DNA from: an uncultured Dokdonia sp.
GTDB taxonomy: Bacteria; Bacteroidota; Bacteroidia; Flavobacteriales; Flavobacteriaceae
Direction of reading: 5' to 3'
NCBI RefSeq assembly: GCF_937910895.1
Contig: NZ_CALEMI010000040.1
Span: 1 to 64,000 of the forward strand
Length of the DNA stretch: 64,000 bases
Position 1 is the first letter of the stretch. The number at the start of each line of letters is the position of its first letter. Positions 21,367-30,715 of the stretch are shown in pieces. The notes under the pieces are model-generated. The model made no database searches, was not told the origin of the DNA, and worked only from the letters and a program-made list of their open reading frames with translations. The translations under genes and the position numbers were made by a program.

Positions 21367-22641
21367 ATGAAATATACAAAAGCACTCCTTTTAAGTGGGA
21401 TGATTCTTGTGTCCGCTTTCGCGAAAGCGCAATCATTAGAAAAAGAAATTAAGGCAGTAGAATCTAAAGTCATTGAGTGGCGTAGGGATTTTCACCAAAA
21501 TCCAGAACTAGGAAATCGCGAATTCAAAACCGCCGAAAAAATCGCAGCGCACTTAAAATCCTTAGGGATTGAGGTGCAAACAGGTGTTGCCAAAACAGGC
21601 GTCGTAGGAATCTTAAAAGGAAAACGTGACGGAAAAGTAGTCGCTTTGCGTGCCGATATTGACGCATTACCTGTCGAAGAACGTGTGGACTTACCCTTTA
21701 AATCAACCGCTAAAGGAACGTATCGCGGGAATGAAGTGCCTGTGATGCATGCCTGCGGTCACGACACACATATTGCTATTTTAATGGGCGTTGCCGAAGT
21801 ACTCGCAAAAAACAACGACTTTGCAGGAACGGTCAAGTTTATCTTCCAACCTGCCGAAGAGGGAGCACCTCCGGGAGAAGAAGGTGGCGCCGAACTCATG
21901 GTGAAAGAAGGGGTGCTGAAAAACCCTGATGTCGACGCTATTTTTGGATTACACATCGGTGCAGGACAAGACATTGGTACAATTGCGTATAAAGCTGGCG
22001 GAATTATGGCGGCTTCTCAAAGTTTTGAAATCAACGTCAAAGGAAAACAAAGTCACGGTTCGACCCCGTGGACGAGTATCGATCCCATTATGGCATCTGT
22101 CAAAATCATAGACGGACTCCAAACAATTATTTCACGAGAATCCCCACTGACGCAAGAAGCAGCGGTACTTTCGATAGGAAAAATCAATGCGGGTGTGCGT
22201 AGTAATATCATTCCTGAAAGCGCACAAATTATAGGAACGCTCCGTACGCTAGATTATGATATGCAAGCCATGATCAACAAACGTATGCAAGAAATGGTCC
22301 CTGCGATTGCAGCGGCATATCGCGCCGAGGCGACCGTTGATATTTCAAAAGGCTATCCTATTACCTATAACCATTTGGATCTCACAGCACAAATGCTTCC
22401 GTCGATGGAAAAAGCCGCTGGAAAAGAGAATGTAAAACTCATCAAAGCCATTACGGGCGCTGAGGATTTCTCATTCTTTCAGAAAGAAGTGCCTGGAGTA
22501 TATTTCTTCTTAGGTGGTAAAACACCCGGAGATACCAACGCAGCACCGCACCATACTCCTGATTTCTACATTGACGAAAGCGGATTGTTATTAGGTGTGA
22601 AGACGTTTGTGCAAATGACGACGGATTATCTTGGAAGTTAA
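21367..22641 (+). CDS. M20 family metallopeptidase / amidohydrolase, paralog B
   Basis: Near-colinear with paralog A; 'VMHACGHDTHIAILMGVAEVLAKN', 'PAEEGAPPGEEGGAELMV'. Confidence 0.93.
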   Translation: MKYTKALLLSGMILVSAFAKAQSLEKEIKAVESKVIEWRRDFHQNPELGNREFKTAEKIAAHLKSLGIEVQTGVAKTGVVGILKGKRDGKVVALRADIDALPVEERVDLPFKSTAKGTYRGNEVPVMHACGHDTHIAILMGVAEVLAKNNDFAGTVKFIFQPAEEGAPPGEEGGAELMVKEGVLKNPDVDAIFGLHIGAGQDIGTIAYKAGGIMAASQSFEINVKGKQSHGSTPWTSIDPIMASVKIIDGLQTIISRESPLTQEAAVLSIGKINAGVRSNIIPESAQIIGTLRTLDYDMQAMINKRMQEMVPAIAAAYRAEATVDISKGYPITYNHLDLTAQMLPSMEKAAGKENVKLIKAITGAEDFSFFQKEVPGVYFFLGGKTPGDTNAAPHHTPDFYIDESGLLLGVKTFVQMTTDYLGS

Positions 22642-22652
22642 AAGTGGTGAAA

Positions 22653-22710
22653 GGGTGGTTGTTTAATAAATTGCGTAATTTTTCTTTACGTAATTTATTA
22701 AACTTTCCGT
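22653..22710. repeat. GGGTGGTTG-stem-CTTTCCGT hairpin element, copy 3
   Basis: tttaataaattgcgtaa / ttacgtaatttattaaa 17-bp stem with one G-T. Confidence 0.8.
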
Positions 22711-22768
22711 TTCTATTTAGTTTGTGCAAATGACGACGGATTATCTTGGAAGTTAGTATCTGGTGAAA

Positions 22769-22827
22769 GGGTGGTTGTTATTGCTTTTTTGTAAAATGCG
22801 GAGCATAAAAAAGGAATAACTTTCCGT
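22769..22827. repeat. GGGTGGTTG-stem-CTTTCCGT hairpin element, copy 4
   Basis: ttattgctttttt / aaaaaaggaataa stem with one mismatch; inner atgc-gga-gcat. Confidence 0.75.
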
Positions 22828-23284
22828 TTATATCCTTGTGAATGCAAATGACGACGGATTATCTAGGTAACTAAATGTGGTGAAAGGTTTTTAAAGAAGA
22901 AAAAACAGTTCTCGACTGCGCTCGAACGGACAATGATTATCAATTCATAGTGTTGGAAAATAAAATAATTAAAGTTTTCCATTTCTATTTCTTTGTATAA
23001 ATGATGACGTGATTTCGATACACTCGACTTGCTGCGAAGTTGGCAATCAACTATAATTTAAATACATCACAAAATCACACGTTATTATTTTGTGGTGTAT
23101 TTTTAACGGGAAATCTTTCGATGTATACATCATATTGTTCTTAAATAAACAACTACAATAATTTGAGTTATATTTAATCTTTGTATAGTAATCGATTAGT
23201 AAACTAAATGAATGAACTCATCTAAAAACGTGTCCCTTTTTGAAAACACAATTCAATCTATGAGCACTTCATTACACCTACACC

Positions 23285-25678
23285 ATGACAGAAAATCAGC
23301 ATAAGATCAATCAGCTTTTTAGTGCCGTAGAAAGGTTATTAAAGAAACAAGAGTCTATCGCTAACGATATTACCTTGTTACGCAATGAAATACAAAAAGT
23401 ACAAGATGCTGAACCAAAAGTCGATGCTGTAAAAGAAAACTCTTCAAAAGAAGAGGCGACAACACCGCCAATTTTTGAAACTGTAAAAGAAGCAGAAGTA
23501 GTTTCCCCTACTCCTGTAGCGAAAGACTCATTTGAAGAACAAAAAATAGAACATACCCCAAAACCAACTGCCACACCTCCTACTAGAAAAAAACCAAAAA
23601 CCAAGAATGAACTCGAAAAGTTTATAGGTGAAAACTTAATCAACAAAATAGGAATTGCCATTACCGTGATTGGTGTTGCCTTAGGTACAAAATACTCTAT
23701 CGAGAACGAATTAGTGAGTCCGCTCACAAGAATTATTTTAGGATACCTTGCTGGAATAGGTCTCTTAGGATTTGGCATCAAACTCAAGAAAAAATACGAA
23801 AACTATAGTGCGGTACTCGTAAGTGGTGCGATTGCTATTCTATATTTCATCACATTTTCGGCATATAACTTTTATGAACTCATTCCGCAGACCATGGCGT
23901 TTGCGCTTATGGTGGTGTTTACCATCTTTAGTGTCATCGCTGCCATCAACTATGACAAGCAAATTATTGCGCATATAGGTTTAGTCGGCGCGTATGCAAT
24001 TCCGTTTTTATTGAGTGATGGCTCTGGGAAGGTAGTGGTATTGTTGAGTTATATGGCGATTATCAATGTGGGAATTTTAATTATTTCTTTCAAAAAATAT
24101 TGGAAACCACTCTACTATTCATCTTTTGGATTAACGTGGATCATTTTCTTAGTTTGGTATGTTGCCGAATTCCAAACCGACTTACATTTTAGTCTAGCAT
24201 TTACGTTTCTTACGATCTTCTTTGTCATTTTTTATCTCACCTTTTTAGCCTACAAACTCATTAAAAATGAAAAGTTTGGGATTGAAAATATTGTGTTACT
24301 TCTTATCAATTCTTTTATATTCTACGGATTAGGATATGCAATTTTAAGTGAACACGAAACAGGCAAAGACCTCGTAGGACTTTTTACACTTTGCAATGCC
24401 ATTGTGCATTTTGTGGTAAGTGTTATCATTTACCGTAAAAAATTAGCCGATAAAAACCTATTCTACTTGGTAGCTGGTTTGGTACTCGTATTTATCACGA
24501 TAACCATTCCTGTACAACTAGATGGTAATTGGGTGACCTTATTATGGGCAGCAGAAGCCGTACTCCTCTTTTGGATTGGAAGAACAAAAAAGATTACGGT
24601 CTATGAAAAGCTATCCTATATAGTGATGATTATCGCATTTTTTAGCTTGTTACAGGATTGGACAGATGCCTATAACTTGTATTATTATGGTTATGACCAA
24701 GTGCAATTGACTACAGTATTCAACATTCATTTTCTAACATCTTTATTAGTGATCACTGCCTTTGGTGCGATACAGTTTATCAACAATACTAAAAAGTACA
24801 TCTCTGCATTTGGCGAACAAAGTGGGCTTACTAAAATCATCTCATTCTTAATTCCTGCGGCACTTATCTTTATTAGTTATTTTGCAATTCGTTTAGAAAT
24901 CTCAGCCTACTGGGATCAGCTGTATAATAATTCTAGTATTTCTAAAAATGCAGATGTTTCTACCTATATAAATAGCGATTATAACTATAGCCTACAAAAT
25001 TTTAAAGCAGTCTGGTTGGTCAATTATTCCTTGTTATTTTTCTCACTACTGGCTTTTATGAATCTTAAAAAGATTAAAAATAACTACTTGACCTACGTCA
25101 GCCTTGTGTTACTAACACTGATGATTTTTGGCTTTTTAGTCCGTGGACTCTATGAATTAAGTGAACTCCGCGAAACGTATTTAGATCAATCATTATCAGA
25201 ATATTATAATAGAGGTTTCTTTTACATCGGCATACGCTATATTTCATTTGTATTTGCAGCACTCGCTATTTTCTTGTGTTATCAACTTACACGACAAGAG
25301 TTTATAAATAAAAAACTTCATATCCTATTTGAAATACTGCTTCATATTACCATACTTTGGACACTAAGTAGCGAACTCATTCATTGGATGGATATGGGCG
25401 CATCAGAGCAATCCTATAAATTAGGACTTAGCATTCTTTGGGGGGTGTATGCACTTTTACTCATCGGGTTAGGCATTTGGAAAAAGAAACAATACCTACG
25501 TATAGGTGCCATTGTATTATTTGGGATTACACTCATCAAACTGTTTGTGTATGATATCTCACACCTCAACACCATTTCAAAAACCATCGTCTTTGTTTCC
25601 TTAGGCGTTTTATTACTTATCATTTCATTTTTATATAACAAATATAAAAGCAGTATCGCTAATGAAACTACAGACTAA
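23285..25678 (+). CDS. DUF2339 domain-containing polytopic membrane protein
   Basis: N-terminal coiled region, then 'FIGENLINKIGIAITVIGVALGTKYSIENELVSPLTRIILGYLAG' and many TM segments. Confidence 0.85.
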   Translation: MTENQHKINQLFSAVERLLKKQESIANDITLLRNEIQKVQDAEPKVDAVKENSSKEEATTPPIFETVKEAEVVSPTPVAKDSFEEQKIEHTPKPTATPPTRKKPKTKNELEKFIGENLINKIGIAITVIGVALGTKYSIENELVSPLTRIILGYLAGIGLLGFGIKLKKKYENYSAVLVSGAIAILYFITFSAYNFYELIPQTMAFALMVVFTIFSVIAAINYDKQIIAHIGLVGAYAIPFLLSDGSGKVVVLLSYMAIINVGILIISFKKYWKPLYYSSFGLTWIIFLVWYVAEFQTDLHFSLAFTFLTIFFVIFYLTFLAYKLIKNEKFGIENIVLLLINSFIFYGLGYAILSEHETGKDLVGLFTLCNAIVHFVVSVIIYRKKLADKNLFYLVAGLVLVFITITIPVQLDGNWVTLLWAAEAVLLFWIGRTKKITVYEKLSYIVMIIAFFSLLQDWTDAYNLYYYGYDQVQLTTVFNIHFLTSLLVITAFGAIQFINNTKKYISAFGEQSGLTKIISFLIPAALIFISYFAIRLEISAYWDQLYNNSSISKNADVSTYINSDYNYSLQNFKAVWLVNYSLLFFSLLAFMNLKKIKNNYLTYVSLVLLTLMIFGFLVRGLYELSELRETYLDQSLSEYYNRGFFYIGIRYISFVFAALAIFLCYQLTRQEFINKKLHILFEILLHITILWTLSSELIHWMDMGASEQSYKLGLSILWGVYALLLIGLGIWKKKQYLRIGAIVLFGITLIKLFVYDISHLNTISKTIVFVSLGVLLLIISFLYNKYKSSIANETTD

Positions 25679-26894
25679 CTTAAGTATAGGAATAGGATTA
25701 CTAGCTTCTTTCTATTCTTATGGGCAGATGCAAGACTATACCTATGCACGTGAGTTAAAAGGAATCAGCGACTCGTGGCACAAAGTCGTTATACCGGAAA
25801 CGATGTTTGGTACGCTTTCGCGAAAGCTAACCGACATTAGACTCTACGGCATTACAAAAGAGAATGATACCATTGAAGCGCCTTATATTCTTCAAAAAAC
25901 CAAAGATCAGGTAACTACTAAAGAAATTACATTCAATACCTTAAATACTTCTCGTAATAACGAAGGCTATTTTTACACCTTTGAAATTCCGTCAACGGCT
26001 CCTATCAATCAAATAGATTTGGATTTTGGACAACAAAACTTTGATTGGAAAGTCAGACTAGAAGGAAGCCAAGACCAACAAGAATGGTTTACCATCACAG
26101 ATGATTACCGAATCGTCTCTATAAAAAATACTTCAACTAATTTTCAATTCAGTACACTCACTTTTCCTGATGCAAAATACCGCTATTTCAAACTGCGCAT
26201 CAACGCCGAATCGGAGCCTGAACTAAAAAAAGTGAGTATCTCACAGCAACATATCATAGAAGGTAACTTCAACGACTACAAGATAAAATCAATTCAAACA
26301 GAAGAAAACAAGCAAGCCCGGCAAACCGAAATCAGCATCGACTTACAATACGCCGTTCCTGTGAGTCACCTAAAAATGAATCCAAAAGCTTCCTATGATT
26401 ACTATAGGCCTGTCACTATCAAATACCTTACAGATAGTATAAAAACAGAAAAAGGATGGATTTATAACTACCGTACCCTCACGTCTGGCGTACTGAATTC
26501 TTTAGGTAAAAACGAATTCAAAGCAAGGAGTAGAGTCATCAAAAAACTCAAAATAGTCATCCATAATCAAGACAATCAACCGCTGGAATATGATGATATT
26601 CAAATCAAAGGATATGCGCACGAACTCATTGCACGTTTTACAGAACCTGCGACCTATTTTTTAACCTACGGAAATGCAGAAGCACGGCTTCCTACCTATG
26701 ATATTCAGAAATTCAAAGAAAATATTCCCACAACACTGACCACCTTAGAACTAGGTGACGAAACGATGATCCAAAAAACCAAAGCAAAGACTACATCCCC
26801 ATTATTTGAAAATAAAATCTGGCTTTGGGCAATCATGGGACTGCTGATCATCATCCTTGGAGGGTTTTCGTTAAAAATGATCAAACAGAAATAA
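25662..26894 (+). CDS. DUF3999-like protein
   Basis: Overlaps the DUF2339 gene; 'YTYARELKGISDSWHKVVIPETMFGTLSRKLTDIRLYGI', C-terminal TM. Confidence 0.75.
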   Translation: MKLQTNLSIGIGLLASFYSYGQMQDYTYARELKGISDSWHKVVIPETMFGTLSRKLTDIRLYGITKENDTIEAPYILQKTKDQVTTKEITFNTLNTSRNNEGYFYTFEIPSTAPINQIDLDFGQQNFDWKVRLEGSQDQQEWFTITDDYRIVSIKNTSTNFQFSTLTFPDAKYRYFKLRINAESEPELKKVSISQQHIIEGNFNDYKIKSIQTEENKQARQTEISIDLQYAVPVSHLKMNPKASYDYYRPVTIKYLTDSIKTEKGWIYNYRTLTSGVLNSLGKNEFKARSRVIKKLKIVIHNQDNQPLEYDDIQIKGYAHELIARFTEPATYFLTYGNAEARLPTYDIQKFKENIPTTLTTLELGDETMIQKTKAKTTSPLFENKIWLWAIMGLLIIILGGFSLKMIKQK

Positions 26895-26985
26895 TGGTAG
26901 CGTCAAAAATACCTTTAAAAGGAATCTCACCTATTTTTGACCATTCGGCTAAGACCATTGTACTTAAAAAAAATAACACATATCT

Positions 26986-28581
26986 ATGGATACTATTTTA
27001 AACGTTCTAGGAAATATCCCTTGGTGGGGTTGGATCCTCATTGTCATCGCTATTATTGCCTTGCGAGATATTTTACAACGTAGACACACCATCAGTCATA
27101 ACTACCCTATCGTCGGACACTTACGCTATCTGTTAGAAAGTATTGGTCCAGAAATGCGTCAGTATTTTGTGGCAAATAACCGAGAAGAGTTGCCTTTCAA
27201 TCGTATTGAACGTGGATGGATTTACGCTTCCGCGAAAAAAGAAAACAACTACGAAGGCTTCGGAACCGATCGAGATATCTATGCCCATCAGCATATATTT
27301 ATCAATAATGCGATGATGCCTTATAAAATCGAGGATAACCATCCCAACGCAAAAGACAAAACCTTTTTACCTTGCGCTAAAGTCATTGGCGTCTATCACA
27401 ACCGTAAAAAACCATTCCGTCCCGCATCTGTTATTAATATCAGCGCCATGAGTTTTGGTTCGTTGAGTGCCAAAGCTGTCGAATCCCTCAACAAAGGAGT
27501 GAAAATTGCAGGCGCCTATCACAATACAGGAGAAGGTGGTCTTTCTCCGTACCACAGTCATGGAGGTGATGTTGTTTTTCATTTTGGAACAGGCTACTTT
27601 GGCGTACGTGCCGAAGATGGTGGTTTCTCTATGGAAAAAATGATTAAACTTGTAGAAGACAATCCTTTTATCCGCGCTATTGAGGTAAAGCTATCACAAG
27701 GTGCAAAGCCAGGAAAAGGAGGCGTATTACCAGGTGCAAAAATCACACCCGAAATTGCAAAAATACGTGGCGTCGAAGTAGGTAAAGACGTCCTTTCACC
27801 ACCGAATCATAAAGCCTTTTCTAACGTTCCAGAAATGGTTGATTTTATAGAAGAAATCGCAGCAGCTACAGGATTACCTGTCGGCATCAAAGCGGCTATC
27901 GGGAAACTAGGACAATGGGAAGAACTCGCTGATATTATGGTAAAAACAGGAAAAGGCCCTGATTTTATTACCGTAGATGGTGGTGAAGGTGGTACAGGCG
28001 CAGCGCCTCCGAGTTTTGCAGATCATGTCTCCTTGCCTTGGGTATATGGATTTAGCGATCTCTATCGCCTATTTAAAGAAAAAGGACTCTCAGAACATTT
28101 GGTCTTTATAGGAAGCGGAAAATTAGGATTTCCCGCCAAAGCTGCGATGGCATTCGCGATGGGTGTTGATTGTATAAATGTGGCTCGTGAAGCAATGATG
28201 AGTATTGGTTGTATCCAAGCGAAAGTCTGCCACACCAACCGTTGTCCTTCTGGAATAGCGACACAAAGCAAATGGCTTCAAAACGGAATTGATGTACCAC
28301 TTAAATCAGATCGACTGGCACAATACTTTAGAACTTTTAGAAAAGAGTTTATCGAGATTACTCACGCGGCTGGCTATGAACATCCATGCGAGTTTCAAAT
28401 GAGTGATATCGAAATCAACTTAGGCGATCATCATATTTCTACGGAGTTAGATAATACTTTTGCTTACAAAAAAACACCCGTTCCCTTCAATGGAATGCAA
28501 GAACTCTATGATTGCCAGTATTTAGGAGGTCAAAACAAAATGGAGATGGAAAAAGCAAATATTAGATATACTAAATATTAA
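26986..28581 (+). CDS. FMN-binding glutamate synthase family protein
   Basis: 'SVINISAMSFGSLSAKAVESLNKG', 'GEGGLSPYH', 'FITVDGGEGGTGAAPPSFADHVSLPW', 'CHTNRCPSGIATQ'. Confidence 0.93.
   Translation: MDTILNVLGNIPWWGWILIVIAIIALRDILQRRHTISHNYPIVGHLRYLLESIGPEMRQYFVANNREELPFNRIERGWIYASAKKENNYEGFGTDRDIYAHQHIFINNAMMPYKIEDNHPNAKDKTFLPCAKVIGVYHNRKKPFRPASVINISAMSFGSLSAKAVESLNKGVKIAGAYHNTGEGGLSPYHSHGGDVVFHFGTGYFGVRAEDGGFSMEKMIKLVEDNPFIRAIEVKLSQGAKPGKGGVLPGAKITPEIAKIRGVEVGKDVLSPPNHKAFSNVPEMVDFIEEIAAATGLPVGIKAAIGKLGQWEELADIMVKTGKGPDFITVDGGEGGTGAAPPSFADHVSLPWVYGFSDLYRLFKEKGLSEHLVFIGSGKLGFPAKAAMAFAMGVDCINVAREAMMSIGCIQAKVCHTNRCPSGIATQSKWLQNGIDVPLKSDRLAQYFRTFRKEFIEITHAAGYEHPCEFQMSDIEINLGDHHISTELDNTFAYKKTPVPFNGMQELYDCQYLGGQNKMEMEKANIRYTKY
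28513..28556 (+). repeat. 44-bp direct repeat, left copy
   Basis: tgccagtatttaggaggtcaaaacaaaatggagatggaaaaagc, identical to 30556-30599. Confidence 0.95.
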
Positions 28582-30457
28582 TATCAAAATTATTTTTATA
28601 TAGTTTTTTTGGTATGAAAAGATTTTCGCAAAGTAAAATATATTCTTCTTCCTCTTCTGTTAAGGAGTATTTGTATATTTCATCAGATACTATCAACTTA
28701 TATAAATTATCATTCCTGTATGCCCATTCTATTGTAAAAAACTTTTTGAAAATTTCAAAAGAGTCAAATACTTGATGATTATTTTTAAATTTTCTTATTA
28801 AATTCGAAAAATTTTGTTCAAATTCAATTAATTTTTGATTGTCAAAAACTTTATCATTATTGTTTATCAAGGAATTGTACAACACAATAAAACTTAATGG
28901 AATAAAGATAGATTTTTTAAAAATTGGTTTTTCAAACTCTAACCTATCTAAAAATTCAACAATAAACTTTATACTAAAATAGTTCTTACTTAAGTATTCA
29001 AAAACTAACTTATTAAATGCTATTGAATTATCAGCTGATAAACAAATTGCAATAGCAAACTCATTTGAAATACTAACACCATCATTTCCAATATATTTGT
29101 AAGGCAATTCATGCATTTTTATCATGAAATCAGCAGCTAAATATTCCTGCATAGATTTATGAGAAAATTGATACTTATCAAAACCTGTGTTAATTACAAT
29201 TCCATTTTGAGCTTGTATTTCTTTAATTACTTTTTTGAGTTGATTTTTAGGTAAATCATGATTGTCATGAATTCTACTATAAGAATTAAAAAAATCATCT
29301 TCACTGTAGGCTCTTGATTTAACATTTACACATAAATCATAAGCAAATTGACTTAAAAAGTCATACTTGTCATCATTGTCAAATTTTGAATATTTAGACC
29401 CTTTGTCTAAAACACCTTTTCTATTAAGTATACCTCTTTGCAAATCCCATTCTTCATTTAAGAGTTGTATTAACTTCTTATAAATGAGTTTAGGTCTATC
29501 ATACAATTTACCTGTAGATTCATAAATAGCACATAAATGTGCTAATGTTAATGGGCGTAATGATAAATCATAAAACTTTGAGTTATTTAGAGAATCCATA
29601 AAAGACAGAGATAAATTTTCATCATTAAACCATTTCTTAACGAACTCAGCAACTTGATTGTCTTTTAAGTCACATAGTTCATATTTCTTAGCATAATCAA
29701 AATTATAATCTAATGATGCTGATCTAGAAGTAAGAATAACTAATGAATTATCTAGACTTCTCATCAAATCTTCAATTTCCCTGTAAAAAAAAGATAAACG
29801 CTTTGGTTCTACTTCATCTAAACCATCTAAAATTATTACTGCATTGATCTCATTTAAAAATGCATTAATAATTTTTTCTCTAATTGTTATATTCGAAACA
29901 ATAGATGTCTCGTTAGTTTTATTGTCTTTTACATGAAATAATATCCCTAAGTTGCCTGTTATTCTTGAATAAATTGTTTCATCCTCTAAAAGGTCTTTTA
30001 AATTTATTAAGATAGGTATACTGTAAATACTACTTGTATCTCCTTCAATTAGTTTTTTACAGAGATTTCTGACTGTTGTTGTCTTTCCAGCACCAGGACC
30101 TCCTAATAAAATAATATGTGAATTTACATCGTTAGATCTATTTTGTATTAAATCTTCTATTGTAGAATTACCATTGTATATTGTACTGTCATAACCCTCG
30201 ATTCGAATGTTTATTCCAATATATATATCTTTTAAAAGTTTATTTCCTTTTCTATATGATGCAAAATTTATTGTATTTAAAATATAATTGATATGCCTGT
30301 TAATTGATTCTTCTGTATATTTTTTTGTTATCACTAATTCATAATCACTTTGCTTTGAAATTCTTTTTATTGCTTTAAAAGCTTCTGTTAACAATTGCCC
30401 TACTGCAAAATCAATTAAAAATTTATTCATAAAATACACTAATATATTGTTTTCCAC
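28571..30457 (-). CDS. NACHT (STAND) NTPase domain protein, bacterial NLR-like, putative antiphage
   Basis: Walker A 'HIILLGGPGAGKTTTVRNLCKKLIEG', Walker B 'AVIILDGLDEVEPKRLS', 'LVILTSRSA', 'LRPLTLAHLCAIYESTGKLYDRPKLIYKKLIQLLNEEWD', 'QFSHKSMQEYLAADF'. Confidence 0.9.
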   Translation of the reverse strand: MENNILVYFMNKFLIDFAVGQLLTEAFKAIKRISKQSDYELVITKKYTEESINRHINYILNTINFASYRKGNKLLKDIYIGINIRIEGYDSTIYNGNSTIEDLIQNRSNDVNSHIILLGGPGAGKTTTVRNLCKKLIEGDTSSIYSIPILINLKDLLEDETIYSRITGNLGILFHVKDNKTNETSIVSNITIREKIINAFLNEINAVIILDGLDEVEPKRLSFFYREIEDLMRSLDNSLVILTSRSASLDYNFDYAKKYELCDLKDNQVAEFVKKWFNDENLSLSFMDSLNNSKFYDLSLRPLTLAHLCAIYESTGKLYDRPKLIYKKLIQLLNEEWDLQRGILNRKGVLDKGSKYSKFDNDDKYDFLSQFAYDLCVNVKSRAYSEDDFFNSYSRIHDNHDLPKNQLKKVIKEIQAQNGIVINTGFDKYQFSHKSMQEYLAADFMIKMHELPYKYIGNDGVSISNEFAIAICLSADNSIAFNKLVFEYLSKNYFSIKFIVEFLDRLEFEKPIFKKSIFIPLSFIVLYNSLINNNDKVFDNQKLIEFEQNFSNLIRKFKNNHQVFDSFEIFKKFFTIEWAYRNDNLYKLIVSDEIYKYSLTEEEEEYILLCENLFIPKKLYKNNFDINI

Positions 30458-30555
30458 TAAATTAATAAAAATACTATAGATACAAAAGTTGCTTTTTGTC
30501 TAGTTAGAAAACACAAGTGTTTATAAAATTTGAAGGTAAACAAGATTTATATTAC

Positions 30556-30599
30556 TGCCAGTATTTAGGAGGTCAAAACAAAATGGAGATGGAAAAAGC
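30556..30599 (+). repeat. 44-bp direct repeat, right copy (residual 3' end of the glutamate-synthase-like gene)
   Basis: Identical to 28513-28556; in frame reads KFEGKQDLYYCQYLGGQNKMEMEKAHG*. Confidence 0.95.
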
Positions 30600-30663
30600 G
30601 CATGGATAATAGATAGTTTCTATGTTTGCTCCTACCAGCAGGCAGGCAGGCTCGCGAAAGCAA

Positions 30664-30693
30664 AAAAACCCACTCAAAACGAGCGGGTTTTCT
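30664..30693 (-). terminator. Terminator hairpin (aaaaacccactcaaaacgagcgggtttt)
   Basis: Stem acccgctcg/...; A run on + strand suits the minus-strand gene downstream. Confidence 0.6.
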
Positions 30694-30715
30694 ATTAATA
30701 ATAAGGTGAAAAATA

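Larger units (their letters stand above)
22606..23010 (+). repeat. Tandem reiteration of paralog B's 3' coding end with hairpin elements
   Basis: gcaaatgacgacggattatcttggaagtta at 22611 and 22726, gcaaatgacgacggattatctaggtaacta at 22844, degenerate ataaatgatgacgtgatt near 22996. Confidence 0.85.
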
